Positions 29,463-38,446 of a DNA stretch of 64,000 nucleotides are shown one piece after another. Source of the stretch: Candidatus Protochlamydia amoebophila UWE25 (GTDB lineage Bacteria; Chlamydiota; Chlamydiia; Chlamydiales; Parachlamydiaceae); assembly GCF_000011565.2 (NCBI RefSeq), contig NC_005861.2:1488001-1552000 (forward strand), written 5' to 3'. The translations under genes and the position numbers were made by a program. The number at the start of each line of letters is the position of its first letter. The first letter of the stretch is position 1. The notes under the pieces were generated by a model. That model saw only the letters and a program-made list of their open reading frames with translations. It had not been told where the DNA came from and made no database searches.

Positions 29463-30608
29463 ATGAAAATTAAAGAATTTAATTGGGGACCGACACTCTT
29501 CTTAACGATTTATCAGACTCTTCTTCTCCTTTCTTTACCCTTTTACTTCTACTTTACTCCCCCTTCTTTAGGAATGATTGGAATATCAATCATTTTACTT
29601 TATTTAACCGGTTTAAGTATTACAGCAGGTTATCACCGATTTTATTCACATCGAAGCTATCGAACAAATTCTTTTGTGGAAATGCTTCTCTTATTTTTTG
29701 GTTCAATGGCTGGTCAGGGAAGTGCTCTAAGATGGTCATTTGATCATCGCTTGCATCATGCCCACGTCGATACAGATTGTGACCCTTATTCTATAAAAAA
29801 GGGGTTTTGGTATGCTCATTGCCTATGGATTTTAGAAAAGCCTAAAAAAATTGAAGCTAAAGTTGTGCCCGATTTAATAAAAAATCGTCTTGTTCAATTT
29901 CAACATAAATATGATTTCCTTTGTATGCTCATAAGTAATGGAATTGCTTTTTTAGTTGTCGGTTGGTTTTTAGATGATTATATGGGAGCTTTTTTTCTAG
30001 CTTGCTGGACACGTTTATTTCTTCTTCATCACTTTACGTGGTTTATCAATTCACTTGCTCACACCTGGGGTGATCGCCCATTTTGCCAAGAGCAATCAGC
30101 GGTCAACAATTATATTTTGGCCCTATTAACTTTTGGTGAAGGTTATCATAACTATCACCATACTTTCTGTAATGATTACCGAAATGGAATTCGCTGGTTT
30201 CATTTTGACCCCACAAAATGGCTCATTTGGACACTTAGCAAATGTGGTTTGACTAAAGAGCTGAAACGGATGGATTCTTATACCATCCAAAAAAGAATGG
30301 TTCTTGAAAGAAAAAGGTTATTACTAGGTCGCGTTTGCAACTTATGGTATGTAAAAAAAGATGAACTTGAAAAACTTGTTCGCGAACTAGCTGAAAAATT
30401 AGTTGTAGAATTTGCTGAATTTAACCAATTGCGAGTTAACTACCGGCTTGCTCGAAAAGAAGGGCGAGAACCAGATCAATTAAAGGTTTTTAAACAAAAA
30501 TTGTCTATCCTCAAAAAAAATCTTAAAAGCAATTGGCGGTTATGGAAACAACTCTCTCGTCATATTTTAAAACTCAAACCTTTTGAGTCCTTTCCCTGCC
30601 CTATTTAA
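29463..30608 (+). CDS. Acyl-lipid/acyl-CoA delta-9-type fatty acid desaturase
   Basis: Membrane di-iron desaturase that puts a double bond into acyl chains and so makes membranes more fluid. All three histidine boxes are present: GYHRFYSH, DHRLHHAHVD and EGYHNYHHTF. Hydrophobic segments flank them, two near residues 10-55 and two near 160-190. The C-terminal 100 residues are a charged helical tail. I start at the ATG at 29463, which has GGAG six bases upstream; the frame is open to a TTG 12 bases earlier. The histidine spacing matches the stearoyl-CoA desaturase type found in bacteria and eukaryotes. It is a single gene divergent from murF. I recall no such gene in Chlamydiaceae. Confidence 0.92.
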   Translation: MKIKEFNWGPTLFLTIYQTLLLLSLPFYFYFTPPSLGMIGISIILLYLTGLSITAGYHRFYSHRSYRTNSFVEMLLLFFGSMAGQGSALRWSFDHRLHHAHVDTDCDPYSIKKGFWYAHCLWILEKPKKIEAKVVPDLIKNRLVQFQHKYDFLCMLISNGIAFLVVGWFLDDYMGAFFLACWTRLFLLHHFTWFINSLAHTWGDRPFCQEQSAVNNYILALLTFGEGYHNYHHTFCNDYRNGIRWFHFDPTKWLIWTLSKCGLTKELKRMDSYTIQKRMVLERKRLLLGRVCNLWYVKKDELEKLVRELAEKLVVEFAEFNQLRVNYRLARKEGREPDQLKVFKQKLSILKKNLKSNWRLWKQLSRHILKLKPFESFPCPI

Positions 30609-30827
30609 TTCAAGAACATAACTATTCTGCCTTGATGGGCCCTTACGTTTCTCTCTCAAATCCTATTCCTTTTAAAATAAACTTCTTTGTTGCTAGTTTT
30701 CTAAACTGGCATATTCCTTGCATCTCTTAGTATACCATTCAATACAAAATTAAATTAAATTATTAAAATTTAAAAAATTAATAATTAATTAATTTTAATT
30801 AATTATAATTAAATTAAATAAACTAAA

Positions 30828-32756
30828 ATGGTTAATACTATGAATCTAAATACTGAATTTAATAAAAGTATTCATTCTGTTAGTTTTAATCCATCAACGC
30901 AAGATATTAATCATGCTAGTAGCAGAATTAATGTTCATATGGGGCATGCCTATCAACTATTAAAACAGTTAGAAAATCAAAATGGTCATAATCCGCAAGT
31001 AGCTGAAATTTATGAAAAAGCTTCTACTGAATTATTTCAAGTTCATGAAAATCTTGCTAACGCTTTAAATCCTGCAAACGGAAACACCTTATCGAAAAAA
31101 GAGATCAAAGATTTAAATAAAGCCATCAAAACATCTGAAAAACAAATCGCTCAAATTATTCAAAAAGCTCACATCGAAGCTGTTGTTCAATTAGGTGGCG
31201 AAAAATTTAGATCTGAATTAACAGCCCTTTCAAAAGGAGGGTTTGAAGCCAAATTCATTCGTTTTTTTGCCTTGACTTCTTCAACGAAAAATGCGGCTGT
31301 CGAGGCTTTTAAACAAGCGACAAGTGCGATGGATCAAGCAAGTCGAACAATGCCAACAGAGCTTCAAGATATAAAAACAACAGATTTATCCTATGTTCAA
31401 AAAGATCAGCTAGAACAAATGAAAGCTTTTACAGATGGGATAAGCGACGTTAAGCGTCGAGCAGGTGTGGTTGGACTCAATGGAATTTATCGAGTGAAAT
31501 TGAATTTTTCAGAGGAAAAGATCCAAAAACAAGTCAAATCTTTCTCAGCTCAAAATATAAGCCAACAAGTCAGAACGACAATGACTCGTACTGTTTCTTT
31601 TGAAAAAGAAGGGCACAGTGTTCCATTTACTAGTACCCAAACACCACTGAATGCAGAATTTGATAAGGCTTTAGAAACGAATGGCTCAGCGCGCGTGTTC
31701 GAAAAAATTTTTGGTAAAACTGGGGGGATCTCAAGTGCGAATCGACAAGAAGCGCATTTGATTAATGGATGGGAATCTAACTTAAAAAATTCGGAGGGCC
31801 AAATCGTTTATCAGGCATTGAGACACGCTATTACTTCTGACAAATATGAAAGCAATGCAACAATTAGAAAAGAAAACTCCAAGCAAGCAGCTGGCGAACT
31901 CTTAAAAGCCGCTGTGTTACAACATTTATCAGATGTAGGAATGTCTTTAGAAGATGCCCAAGCACAGGGAATTAATCTTAATTTCAATTCGGTTAGTCTT
32001 GTCACACCAGATGATATACGTGCCATTGGTTCAAAAGGCGCTAATGAGAAAAACATGTTGAATGATCAAATTGCTGCTTTACAAAGTTATGCGGGTCAAA
32101 ATAAATCTATTGATATCGATGGGTATGCAATTGGTGTTAACTTGAACATCAATACATTTAATTTTGGAGTGAACGCAGGAGCTGTTAAAATAGGTTTTGG
32201 AACAATTAACCAATCCTTAGAAAATAAAAAAGCTTTTCAAGGTTTAAAAGCCCAAGCAGAAGCTTTGATCAACAATGAAAAAATTGGATTGCCCGAAGAA
32301 CGAGCTAAATTACAGAGTCTTTTAGATGACATCACTTTTCTCATGGAATCCCCCAAAGCTTATTTAGATGGAGATAATCAATATGAGATTGGCGCAAAAA
32401 TTATCAATCTCAGTAATGGTATGGATAACATTCAAAAAGGAACTAAATGTGCTTTTAACTGTATGAGTGGAAAAGACCGCACAGGAATGATGGATGGTGT
32501 TGCAAAAGCCTTTGCCATTATGAATGAAATCAATGGAAAATTTCCGTCTCACGAAGAGCTAAAATCTGATCCAGAAGTCAGAAAACAATTTCGAGAGATT
32601 TTTGTTCCTATCATGATGGAGATGGGAGGCTTAGATATTACTCGAATCAATACAGGAGCCACTGGTTACAAAGTAGGAAAAGAAGCGAAATTGGCAGACT
32701 TGCCTGAAGATCAATTTCTGGAAATGATGGGTCTTTCTAAAACCACTTCTAGTTAA
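30828..32756 (+). CDS. SopB/IpgD-like inositol phosphate phosphatase, probable secreted effector
   Basis: A 642-residue protein whose C-terminal half matches the SopB/SigD/IpgD family of type III effectors. Motif 1 is NFGVNAGAVKIGFG (Asn445 onward). The CX5R catalytic loop is NCMSGKDRTGMMD with Cys545 and Arg551, close to the family form CKSGKDRTG. Supporting blocks are LINGWESNL, YQALRHAI, NSVSLVTPDD and NTGATGYKV. The N-terminal third is helical, without a Sec signal, as expected for a type III substrate. Enzymes of this family act on phosphoinositides or inositol phosphates of the host. The gene is alone, behind an extremely AT-rich upstream region. A second ATG four codons in is an alternative start. 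Enzyme specificity and secretion are inference. Confidence 0.85.
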   Translation: MVNTMNLNTEFNKSIHSVSFNPSTQDINHASSRINVHMGHAYQLLKQLENQNGHNPQVAEIYEKASTELFQVHENLANALNPANGNTLSKKEIKDLNKAIKTSEKQIAQIIQKAHIEAVVQLGGEKFRSELTALSKGGFEAKFIRFFALTSSTKNAAVEAFKQATSAMDQASRTMPTELQDIKTTDLSYVQKDQLEQMKAFTDGISDVKRRAGVVGLNGIYRVKLNFSEEKIQKQVKSFSAQNISQQVRTTMTRTVSFEKEGHSVPFTSTQTPLNAEFDKALETNGSARVFEKIFGKTGGISSANRQEAHLINGWESNLKNSEGQIVYQALRHAITSDKYESNATIRKENSKQAAGELLKAAVLQHLSDVGMSLEDAQAQGINLNFNSVSLVTPDDIRAIGSKGANEKNMLNDQIAALQSYAGQNKSIDIDGYAIGVNLNINTFNFGVNAGAVKIGFGTINQSLENKKAFQGLKAQAEALINNEKIGLPEERAKLQSLLDDITFLMESPKAYLDGDNQYEIGAKIINLSNGMDNIQKGTKCAFNCMSGKDRTGMMDGVAKAFAIMNEINGKFPSHEELKSDPEVRKQFREIFVPIMMEMGGLDITRINTGATGYKVGKEAKLADLPEDQFLEMMGLSKTTSS

Positions 32757-32764
32757 CCAAAAGT

Positions 32765-32799
32765 TTCGGATTTGAAAATTTTTATTTTTCAAAACCGAA
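32765..32799 (+). terminator. Stem-loop after the SopB-like gene
   Basis: TTCGG and TTTGAAAA are mirrored by TTTTCAAA and CCGAA around a short T-rich loop, with one A-A mismatch. It lies 9 bases after the stop codon. The T tract after it is weak (TCTTT), so it is a probable terminator, not a certain one. Confidence 0.55.
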
Positions 32800-32852
32800 T
32801 CTTTCAAAAACAACCACTTAGAAAGCATTTTTTACTTTTTATAAAAACGCAC

Positions 32853-32882
32853 TTGACGAAATGATGTTTATTTGTGTATACC
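32853..32882 (+). promoter_or_regulatory. Candidate sigma70-type promoter of tRNA-Cys
   Basis: TTGACG at 32853-32858 and TATACC at 32877-32882 are separated by 18 bases. The expected start point lies about 7-10 bases before the tRNA. Seen by eye only. Confidence 0.55.
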
Positions 32883-32898
32883 CTTAGCTTTTCTAGGT

Positions 32899-32970
32899 GG
32901 TGGCATAGCCAAGTGGTAAGGCAGAAGCCTGCAAAGCTTCCATCCCCCAGTTCGAATCTGGGTGCCACCT
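32899..32970 (+). tRNA. tRNA-Cys (anticodon GCA)
   Basis: A complete cloverleaf. The acceptor stem GGTGGCA pairs with TGCCACC. The D arm includes GCC/GGC. The anticodon stem GAAGC/GCTTC holds the loop CTGCAAA with anticodon GCA at 32931-32933. The T arm is CCCAG-TTCGAAT-CTGGG. The discriminator is T, normal for tRNA-Cys, and CCA is not encoded. Confidence 0.97.
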
Positions 32971-33049
32971 AATTATTTCTAATATCTTTGCTCTATTTCT
33001 CCTTCGTATCCCTTTTTTAAACGTTCATTAAAATTAGAAAAATTGTTGT

Positions 33050-33865
33050 ATGTTATATCTAGTTGCGACTCCCATCGGGCATTTATCAGACATAACTTTT
33101 AGAGCTATTGAGACACTTAAATTCTGTGATTATATCTTATGTGAAGACACAAGGCATAGTCTTAGACTTCTTCAACATTACGATATACACAAACCTCTTA
33201 AAAGTTATCATAAGTTTAACGAAACCGAAAAGTCTCAATCAATTTTAGATGATCTCCATGCTGGTAAAAATATTTGTTTGATCTCGGATGCAGGCACACC
33301 AGGAATTTCTGATCCAGGAACACAATTAGTCCAACTTTGCATATCCAATCAAATTCCTGTCACAGCGATTCCAGGTCCATGCGCAGCGATCCAAGCTTTA
33401 AGTTGTTCAGGACTTCCAACAGACCATTTTCAATTTATTGGCTTTCTTCCCCGCAAAGAAGGAGAGCTAAAAAAATTTCTACTTTCACTTTTTACCTATA
33501 CAGGGACAACTATCTGCTATGAATCTCCTCATCGTTTAATCGATACTTTAAAACTGTTCCACAGTTTACAACCTCATAGACAATTAGTTGTGGCAAGAGA
33601 ATTGACAAAAAAGTTTGAAGAATTTGTCAGAGGAACAGCAGAAGAAATCTTCAAGAAATGGAAAGATAAAGAGCCACGTGGTGAAATTGTCTTGATGATC
33701 GAACCTTTTTCTCAAACACAAGTCGATTGGAATCAATGGTCTCCCGAAGAGCATGTTTCTTGGATGCAAGCGACATATTCACTTTCTCGAAAAGAAGCCA
33801 TAAAAATGGTGGCCGATTTGCGTCAAGTATCTAAAAGAGATATCTACAATCTTTTTCACAATTGA
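33050..33865 (+). CDS. rsmI: 16S rRNA (cytidine(1402)-2'-O)-methyltransferase
   Basis: A 271-residue SAM-dependent methyltransferase of the tetrapyrrole-methylase fold that modifies C1402 of 16S rRNA. Diagnostic segments are LVATPIGHLSDITFRAIE at the N terminus, CEDTRHSLRLLQHY, ISDAGTPGISDPG (the SAM loop) and IPGPCAAIQALSCSGLP. The C-terminal small domain (SRKEAIKMVADLRQVSKRDIYNLF) is present. It lies 79 bases after tRNA-Cys and may be read from the same or an own promoter. Confidence 0.95.
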   Translation: MLYLVATPIGHLSDITFRAIETLKFCDYILCEDTRHSLRLLQHYDIHKPLKSYHKFNETEKSQSILDDLHAGKNICLISDAGTPGISDPGTQLVQLCISNQIPVTAIPGPCAAIQALSCSGLPTDHFQFIGFLPRKEGELKKFLLSLFTYTGTTICYESPHRLIDTLKLFHSLQPHRQLVVARELTKKFEEFVRGTAEEIFKKWKDKEPRGEIVLMIEPFSQTQVDWNQWSPEEHVSWMQATYSLSRKEAIKMVADLRQVSKRDIYNLFHN

Positions 33866-34094
33866 CAATTCAAGCTTGAGGTATTTTTAATCCTCGCATA
33901 AATTATTATTTAGTTCTATGGACTATAAACAACTCTTCAAAATATCCTCCTTTTATTATATTTGAAAAGAAGTTAAACTTAAGTCTAATCTCTGCCTAGA
34001 GATTCAATCTAGTATCGAAATGACTTTAACCATGTTCTATCCCTCATAAACTAAAGCTCGGCTTACTTAAGTTAATCGCTAACCAGAGATTCCT

Positions 34095-34292
34095 ATGAAA
34101 GAATCGCAATCTAAATCTTATGACCAATTCCTTCATCCTTACGTTTTTATTCTAAAAGAAGGGAAAAAAATTCAAGATGATTTTCTCGATTATTCTTTGT
34201 TACTGCTACAAGTTAACTTAGCGGATGTGATTCCTTCTCCCAAACACGTATTTAAATCTAGCAAATCAACAACTCAGTTGCTAAAAAAGTAA
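34095..34292 (+). CDS. Small hypothetical protein upstream of the GroEL paralogue
   Basis: A 65-residue open frame starting with ATG. It has a charged N terminus and a hydrophobic stretch (DYSLLLLQVNLADVI) in the middle. No family is recognised and the ribosome binding site is weak. It lies between rsmI and the groEL-like gene on the same strand. It is not a GroES: the length and motifs do not fit. Confidence 0.35.
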   Translation: MKESQSKSYDQFLHPYVFILKEGKKIQDDFLDYSLLLLQVNLADVIPSPKHVFKSSKSTTQLLKK

Positions 34293-34356
34293 TTTCTCTC
34301 TTGCAAAATTCTCTTTTTTTCCCTAGCATCATTTCTCAATGATTAAACTTTTTTGC

Positions 34357-34370
34357 GTCATTTAAATGAC
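34357..34370. promoter_or_regulatory. Perfect 14-bp palindrome upstream of the groEL paralogue
   Basis: GTCATTTAAATGAC, a perfect palindrome 74 bases before the groEL-like ATG, with partly symmetrical TGCG and TTGCA flanks. It may be an operator for a dimeric repressor. It is not the CIRCE element (TTAGCACTC-N9-GAGTGCTAA), which is absent here. Confidence 0.4.
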
Positions 34371-34443
34371 TTGCAAGGTGAGAAATTGAAATCTTACTTT
34401 GAGCGAAAATTCGATAGATAAGAAATTTTAAAGAGGAGCTCAT

Positions 34444-36048
34444 ATGTCAATACCTAAAGAAATTATTTTTGAAGAGGAAGCACGGGAATTTCTTTTAAAG
34501 GGAATCAAGAAATTAGCCGATGTTGTTGCCTTCACCCTTGGCCCTAAAGGAAGAAATGTAGGTCTTGAAAAAAGTTGGGGAGCTCCCACAATCACAAACG
34601 ACGGCGCAAGCATCATTCGAGATATTCAACTCGAAGACAAATACGAAAATATGGGCGTTGCAATGGCAAAAGAAGTCGTCCAAAAAATTAAAGAAAAGTG
34701 TGGAGATGGAACAACAAGTGGAGCTCTACTTTTAAGATCTTTAGTGGAAGCCGGTATAAAAAATATTTCTTCTGGAGCAAGTCCAATCGGAATTAAAAGA
34801 GGGATGGATAAAGCTGTTGAAGTTGTTGTAAAAGCAATTGAAAAGGCAGCTATTCCAGTTAAAACAAAACAAGAAACAAGAAACGTTGCTGTTGTTTCCG
34901 CTTCCGGTAATCAAGAAATTGGCGAATTAATTGCAGAAGCGATGGAAAAAGTGAGTAATTCCGGCGCTATTACAATCGAAGAAGGAAAGGGTACCGAAAC
35001 AAGTATAGAAGTTGTCAAAGGGATGAAATTTGATCGTGGTTATGTCAGTCCTTACCTTTGCACGAACCTCGAAAAAATGATTGTTGAAATGGATCATGCT
35101 CAAATCCTCCTCGTTGATAAAAAAATTTCTAGTATTCATGAATTACTTCCTGTGCTTCAAGCTACGGCTGCATCAGGACGCGAACTTTTAATCATTGCCG
35201 AAGATATTGACGGAGATGCATTGTCAACACTAGTCGTCAATAAACTTCGTGGTACTCTAAAAGTAGCTGCTGTTAAAGCCCCAGGGTTTGGCGATCGTCG
35301 TAAAGCAATGCTTCAAGATATTGCAACGTTAACAGCCGCTACGGTTGTTTCTGAAGAACTTGGCATTTCTTTAAAAGAAATTCCAGCAACAGCTTTAGGA
35401 TCAGCAGAAAAAGTAACTGTCACGAAAGAATCAACAACGATTGTTGGTGGAACAGGAGCTCAAGAAGATATCGCTGCAAGAATTAAACAAATTGATGCCG
35501 AAATTAACTTGGCACAAAGTTCTTATGATAAAGAAAAACTAGAAGAGCGACGAGCTAAATTGAGTGGTGGCGTTGCTGTTATTCGAGTAGGTGCGGCGAC
35601 AGAGACTGAAATGAAGCAGAAAAAACAAATGTTTGATGATAGCTTAAATTCAACAAAAGCTGCTTTAGAAGAAGGAATTGTTCCGGGTGGAGGAGTTGCT
35701 TTACTAAACGCAAGTAAAACGTTGGGCCAACTAAAACTAGAAGGCGATGAAGCGGTAGGAGCTAAAATTGTTTTGCAGGCTTGCGAAACACCTATTAAAC
35801 AAATTGTGCAAAATACCGGTTTTGATGGAAGTGTCGTCTTAAATGAAGTCCTCAATTCTCCTGCCAATTTCGGATTTAATGCTTTAACTGAAAAAGTCGA
35901 AGACTTAATTGCCGCTGGCGTGATAGATCCTGCCAAAGTCATTAAAAATACGCTTACCTACGCAGCATCAACTGCCGGTATTGTGCTTCTTTCTGAAGCA
36001 TTGATCGCAGATGCGGATGATGAAGAAGAAGAAAACTCTACTAAATAA
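34444..36048 (+). CDS. groEL: Divergent chaperonin GroEL paralogue
   Basis: A 534-residue group I chaperonin subunit. The ATP site residues are kept (TLGPKGRNV at 31-39, GDGTT at 87-91, the aspartate of FDDSLNSTKAALEEG, and VPGGGVALL). The apical helix that meets GroES (ELLPVLQATAASGRELLIIAEDIDGDALSTLV) is recognisable. The C-terminal GGM repeats are replaced by an acidic tail, DADDEEEENSTK. No groES lies upstream and no CIRCE element is seen. Chlamydiae carry several groEL copies, of which only one is with groES (known); this is one of the stand-alone paralogues. The ribosome binding site AGAGGAG is strong. It may serve special clients or conditions (inference). Confidence 0.93.
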   Translation: MSIPKEIIFEEEAREFLLKGIKKLADVVAFTLGPKGRNVGLEKSWGAPTITNDGASIIRDIQLEDKYENMGVAMAKEVVQKIKEKCGDGTTSGALLLRSLVEAGIKNISSGASPIGIKRGMDKAVEVVVKAIEKAAIPVKTKQETRNVAVVSASGNQEIGELIAEAMEKVSNSGAITIEEGKGTETSIEVVKGMKFDRGYVSPYLCTNLEKMIVEMDHAQILLVDKKISSIHELLPVLQATAASGRELLIIAEDIDGDALSTLVVNKLRGTLKVAAVKAPGFGDRRKAMLQDIATLTAATVVSEELGISLKEIPATALGSAEKVTVTKESTTIVGGTGAQEDIAARIKQIDAEINLAQSSYDKEKLEERRAKLSGGVAVIRVGAATETEMKQKKQMFDDSLNSTKAALEEGIVPGGGVALLNASKTLGQLKLEGDEAVGAKIVLQACETPIKQIVQNTGFDGSVVLNEVLNSPANFGFNALTEKVEDLIAAGVIDPAKVIKNTLTYAASTAGIVLLSEALIADADDEEEENSTK

Positions 36049-36058
36049 GTATAGTCTT

Positions 36059-36092
36059 GGGAGTTTGCAAAATCATTTTTTAGCAAACTTCC
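36059..36092 (+). terminator. Stem-loop after the groEL paralogue
   Basis: GGGAGTTTGC at 36059-36068 pairs with GCAAACTTCC at 36083-36092 (10 pairs, one G-T), 10 bases after the stop codon. The bases after it are AAAACTTTATT, a poor T tract. Confidence 0.55.
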
Positions 36093-36166
36093 AAAACTTT
36101 ATTCTTAGAACAGAAAATGATCCAACAAGAATAGCTTCTAATGATAGAAATGTGCTTTTGTTAATT

Positions 36167-36334
36167 TTACGGTTGTGTCTGAGAGTTGATTTGTTCTTTA
36201 GCGGAATTCTTTGCATTCTCAGTTAATGTCAAAGTTGGCTTGAGGCCTAAGCGAGTTGCTTTTAATTCTTCTTGACGATTATTTCGAATGATTTTCCTTT
36301 GAATATATCTAAGATGATGTGCTATATCCTTCAT
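36167..36334 (-). CDS. Small hypothetical basic protein (55 residues)
   Basis: A short minus-strand gene with an excellent ribosome binding site: AGGAGGTA about seven bases before the ATG. The product begins MKDIAHHLRYIQRK and ends NSQTQP. It is rich in Arg, Lys and Gln in its first 35 residues and has no membrane helix. No family is recognised. The strong ribosome site and complete frame argue for a real gene. It is convergent with the groEL paralogue and upstream of the symporter gene on the same strand, which it precedes in orientation by about 240 bases less its own length. Confidence 0.6.
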   Translation of the reverse strand: MKDIAHHLRYIQRKIIRNNRQEELKATRLGLKPTLTLTENAKNSAKEQINSQTQP

Positions 36335-36578
36335 AATAAATACCTCCTAAAACTAATCAGTTTTTCAATCTAAGAGTTTGATCAAGAGTAGATGATAGTC
36401 CGTCTACTATCAACGATTTTTTATTAAAAAATAATAATCCCCTTTTTAAATTTTCGATAATTTTAGAGTTAAAAGTCTGCTTGCTCATTTAACTCTGTCT
36501 GTATTATGTTAACATTTTTCTTTATTTTTTTACTTAAAACTATTACTAGAATTTATAAATATTTTCTCAATATCCTGT

Positions 36579-37979
36579 TTATAAATGACTTATTACTTTT
36601 CTCTGACTGAAATAAGTGTCGATATCAATCAAACCACTCTGCTGTAGAATGATAAATACAATAGCAATGGGAGCAACCCAACGAATAAAGAAAATCCACG
36701 GGTGCCATAACCAACGCATGGTCGTACCAGAAGAAAACTCCTCTTTCGCTAATTCTTTATCTAAAACCCAACCCGTAAAAATAGACACTAATAACCCTCC
36801 AATAGGTAAAAACCAAAGAGTAACCAAATCATCAATAGTTTGAAAAAAAGTTTTTCCATAAATGGCGGGCCAGTTTGCAAATAACGTATTTGTATTAGAT
36901 AATGCGCTAGGAATACCAAATATAAAACAACTAATCGACACAATTAAAACAGCTTTTTGACGTGACCAACCGAGTAAATCAGTAAAATTTGCTGTGACAA
37001 CTTCGATTAAAGCGACAGCAGAAGTGAGTGCCGTAAACACAAATAACACGAAAAATGCGGTAGAAATAAAAAGAGCTCCCGGCAACTGAGCAAATAAAAC
37101 CGGTAATGTTTTGAAGACAAGCCCAGGACCTGCTTCGGGTGCAAATCCAAAAGAAAAAATAATAGGGAAAATCATGAGGCCTGCCAATAAAGAAATCAAT
37201 ACAATCATGACACCTATGATCACTGCCGTTTTAGGAATATTGTCCCCTCTTCTCATATAGCTCCCGTAAGTCAACATGATCCCTTGACCTAAACTAAGCG
37301 TAAAGAAAGATAGCCCGAGAGCATCAATAGCAGCAGAGGGTTTAAAACGAGATAAATCTGGATAGAAAATAAAATTAACTCCTTCTCGAAATCCTGGAAG
37401 GGTGAAAGCATACGCACACATACTTAAAAGAATAATTAATAGACCAATCGTCATAAAGCGGCTCCAATACTCAATTCCTTGACGAATGCCTCGATAAACG
37501 ACGGCGGCTGTCAATGCCGTGAAGAGAAAATGCCAGAATAAAGTGATATCAGCTGAAGAAGCAAGGATGTCAAAAACCCCTGAAATTTCTTGGGCTGTCC
37601 GATCCTTGTAAAATTGACTGAGAGACATGAAAATGTAATTGAGCCCCCATCCCGCTAAAATACTATAAAAAGACATGATTAAAAAAGAAGAGGCAACTCC
37701 TAACCAACCCACAGTTTTCCAAGCAGCAGAGTTATTAGCTAAGCTTGCAAAAATGCCAACAGCTCCACGTTGGGCTTTTCGACCCAAAATCAATTCCGCA
37801 ATAAAAACTGGAACTCCAATAAAAAACGTGCATAAAATATAAATAAAAACAAAGAGCCCTCCACCGTTTTCACCTGTGACATAAGGAAATTTCCATAACG
37901 TTCCGAGACCAATTGCCGATCCCGCTGCCGCAAGAATAAATCCTAAATGTGAACTCCAGTGCTCTCTTTGTTTTTGCAT
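36579..37979 (-). CDS. Sodium-dependent symporter, SNF (neurotransmitter:sodium symporter) family
   Basis: A 466-residue polytopic membrane protein of the LeuT fold. The sodium-site helix 1 reads GSAIGLGTLWKFPYVTGENGGGLFVF (residues 17-42), a hallmark of the family. About 11 to 12 membrane helices are predicted, with SFFTLSLGQGIMLTYGSYM in helix 6. Bacterial members take up amino acids or related compounds with sodium. An amino-acid importer suits an intracellular bacterium that lives on host nutrients. The substrate is unknown. Confidence 0.92.
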   Translation of the reverse strand: MQKQREHWSSHLGFILAAAGSAIGLGTLWKFPYVTGENGGGLFVFIYILCTFFIGVPVFIAELILGRKAQRGAVGIFASLANNSAAWKTVGWLGVASSFLIMSFYSILAGWGLNYIFMSLSQFYKDRTAQEISGVFDILASSADITLFWHFLFTALTAAVVYRGIRQGIEYWSRFMTIGLLIILLSMCAYAFTLPGFREGVNFIFYPDLSRFKPSAAIDALGLSFFTLSLGQGIMLTYGSYMRRGDNIPKTAVIIGVMIVLISLLAGLMIFPIIFSFGFAPEAGPGLVFKTLPVLFAQLPGALFISTAFFVLFVFTALTSAVALIEVVTANFTDLLGWSRQKAVLIVSISCFIFGIPSALSNTNTLFANWPAIYGKTFFQTIDDLVTLWFLPIGGLLVSIFTGWVLDKELAKEEFSSGTTMRWLWHPWIFFIRWVAPIAIVFIILQQSGLIDIDTYFSQRKVISHL

Positions 37980-38446
37980 ATTATTTGTCTCCGAATTAAT
38001 GAATACAATTGATTTGGTACTAGGCGAAAAACGACTCCAAACAAATTTTAACTTGCTTGTGTGTTAGACGTAGATGGCGTCAGTGTCAAAAAGAAATGAA
38101 ATGGTTGAAATAATTTTTTTAGCTGGAGAAAGGATAAAAAAATTTCTTCTTTTGGACATAACAATCTGTTAATCCTTTGAAAACGATTTTATCGATCTCT
38201 TATAAAAAAGTTATGCTTCAAATGAGTTAGTTAAACTAAGCATTTGAGGAATTTATCACAACGTACCTAAGTTGACAATAGTTATTTTTTCTTATATTAT
38301 CTTAAATTTATTGAATAAGGATTGCTCATATTATTCTCGCTCTTTATCGAAGCCGCTGTTGTTTTAGAATTGTTTGTATTATCTTTCTCATTTTATTTTT
38401 TTTTGCAGGTATTCGACAAATGGTTAAAAAGAAAGGCTTTTAAACT
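37980..38446. other. Divergent intergenic region, no certain gene
   Basis: 467 bases between the symporter (minus) and the YkgJ-like gene (plus). A possible 43-codon membrane peptide (TTG at 38322, stop overlapping the next ATG) is present but has only a poorly spaced AAGG. Promoters for both flanking genes should lie here. Confidence 0.4.

Noticed and set aside
34300..34443. CIRCE element expected before a groEL gene
   Set aside because: Searched by eye for TTAGCACTC with a 9-base gap to GAGTGCTAA; not present. Only a different palindrome is there.
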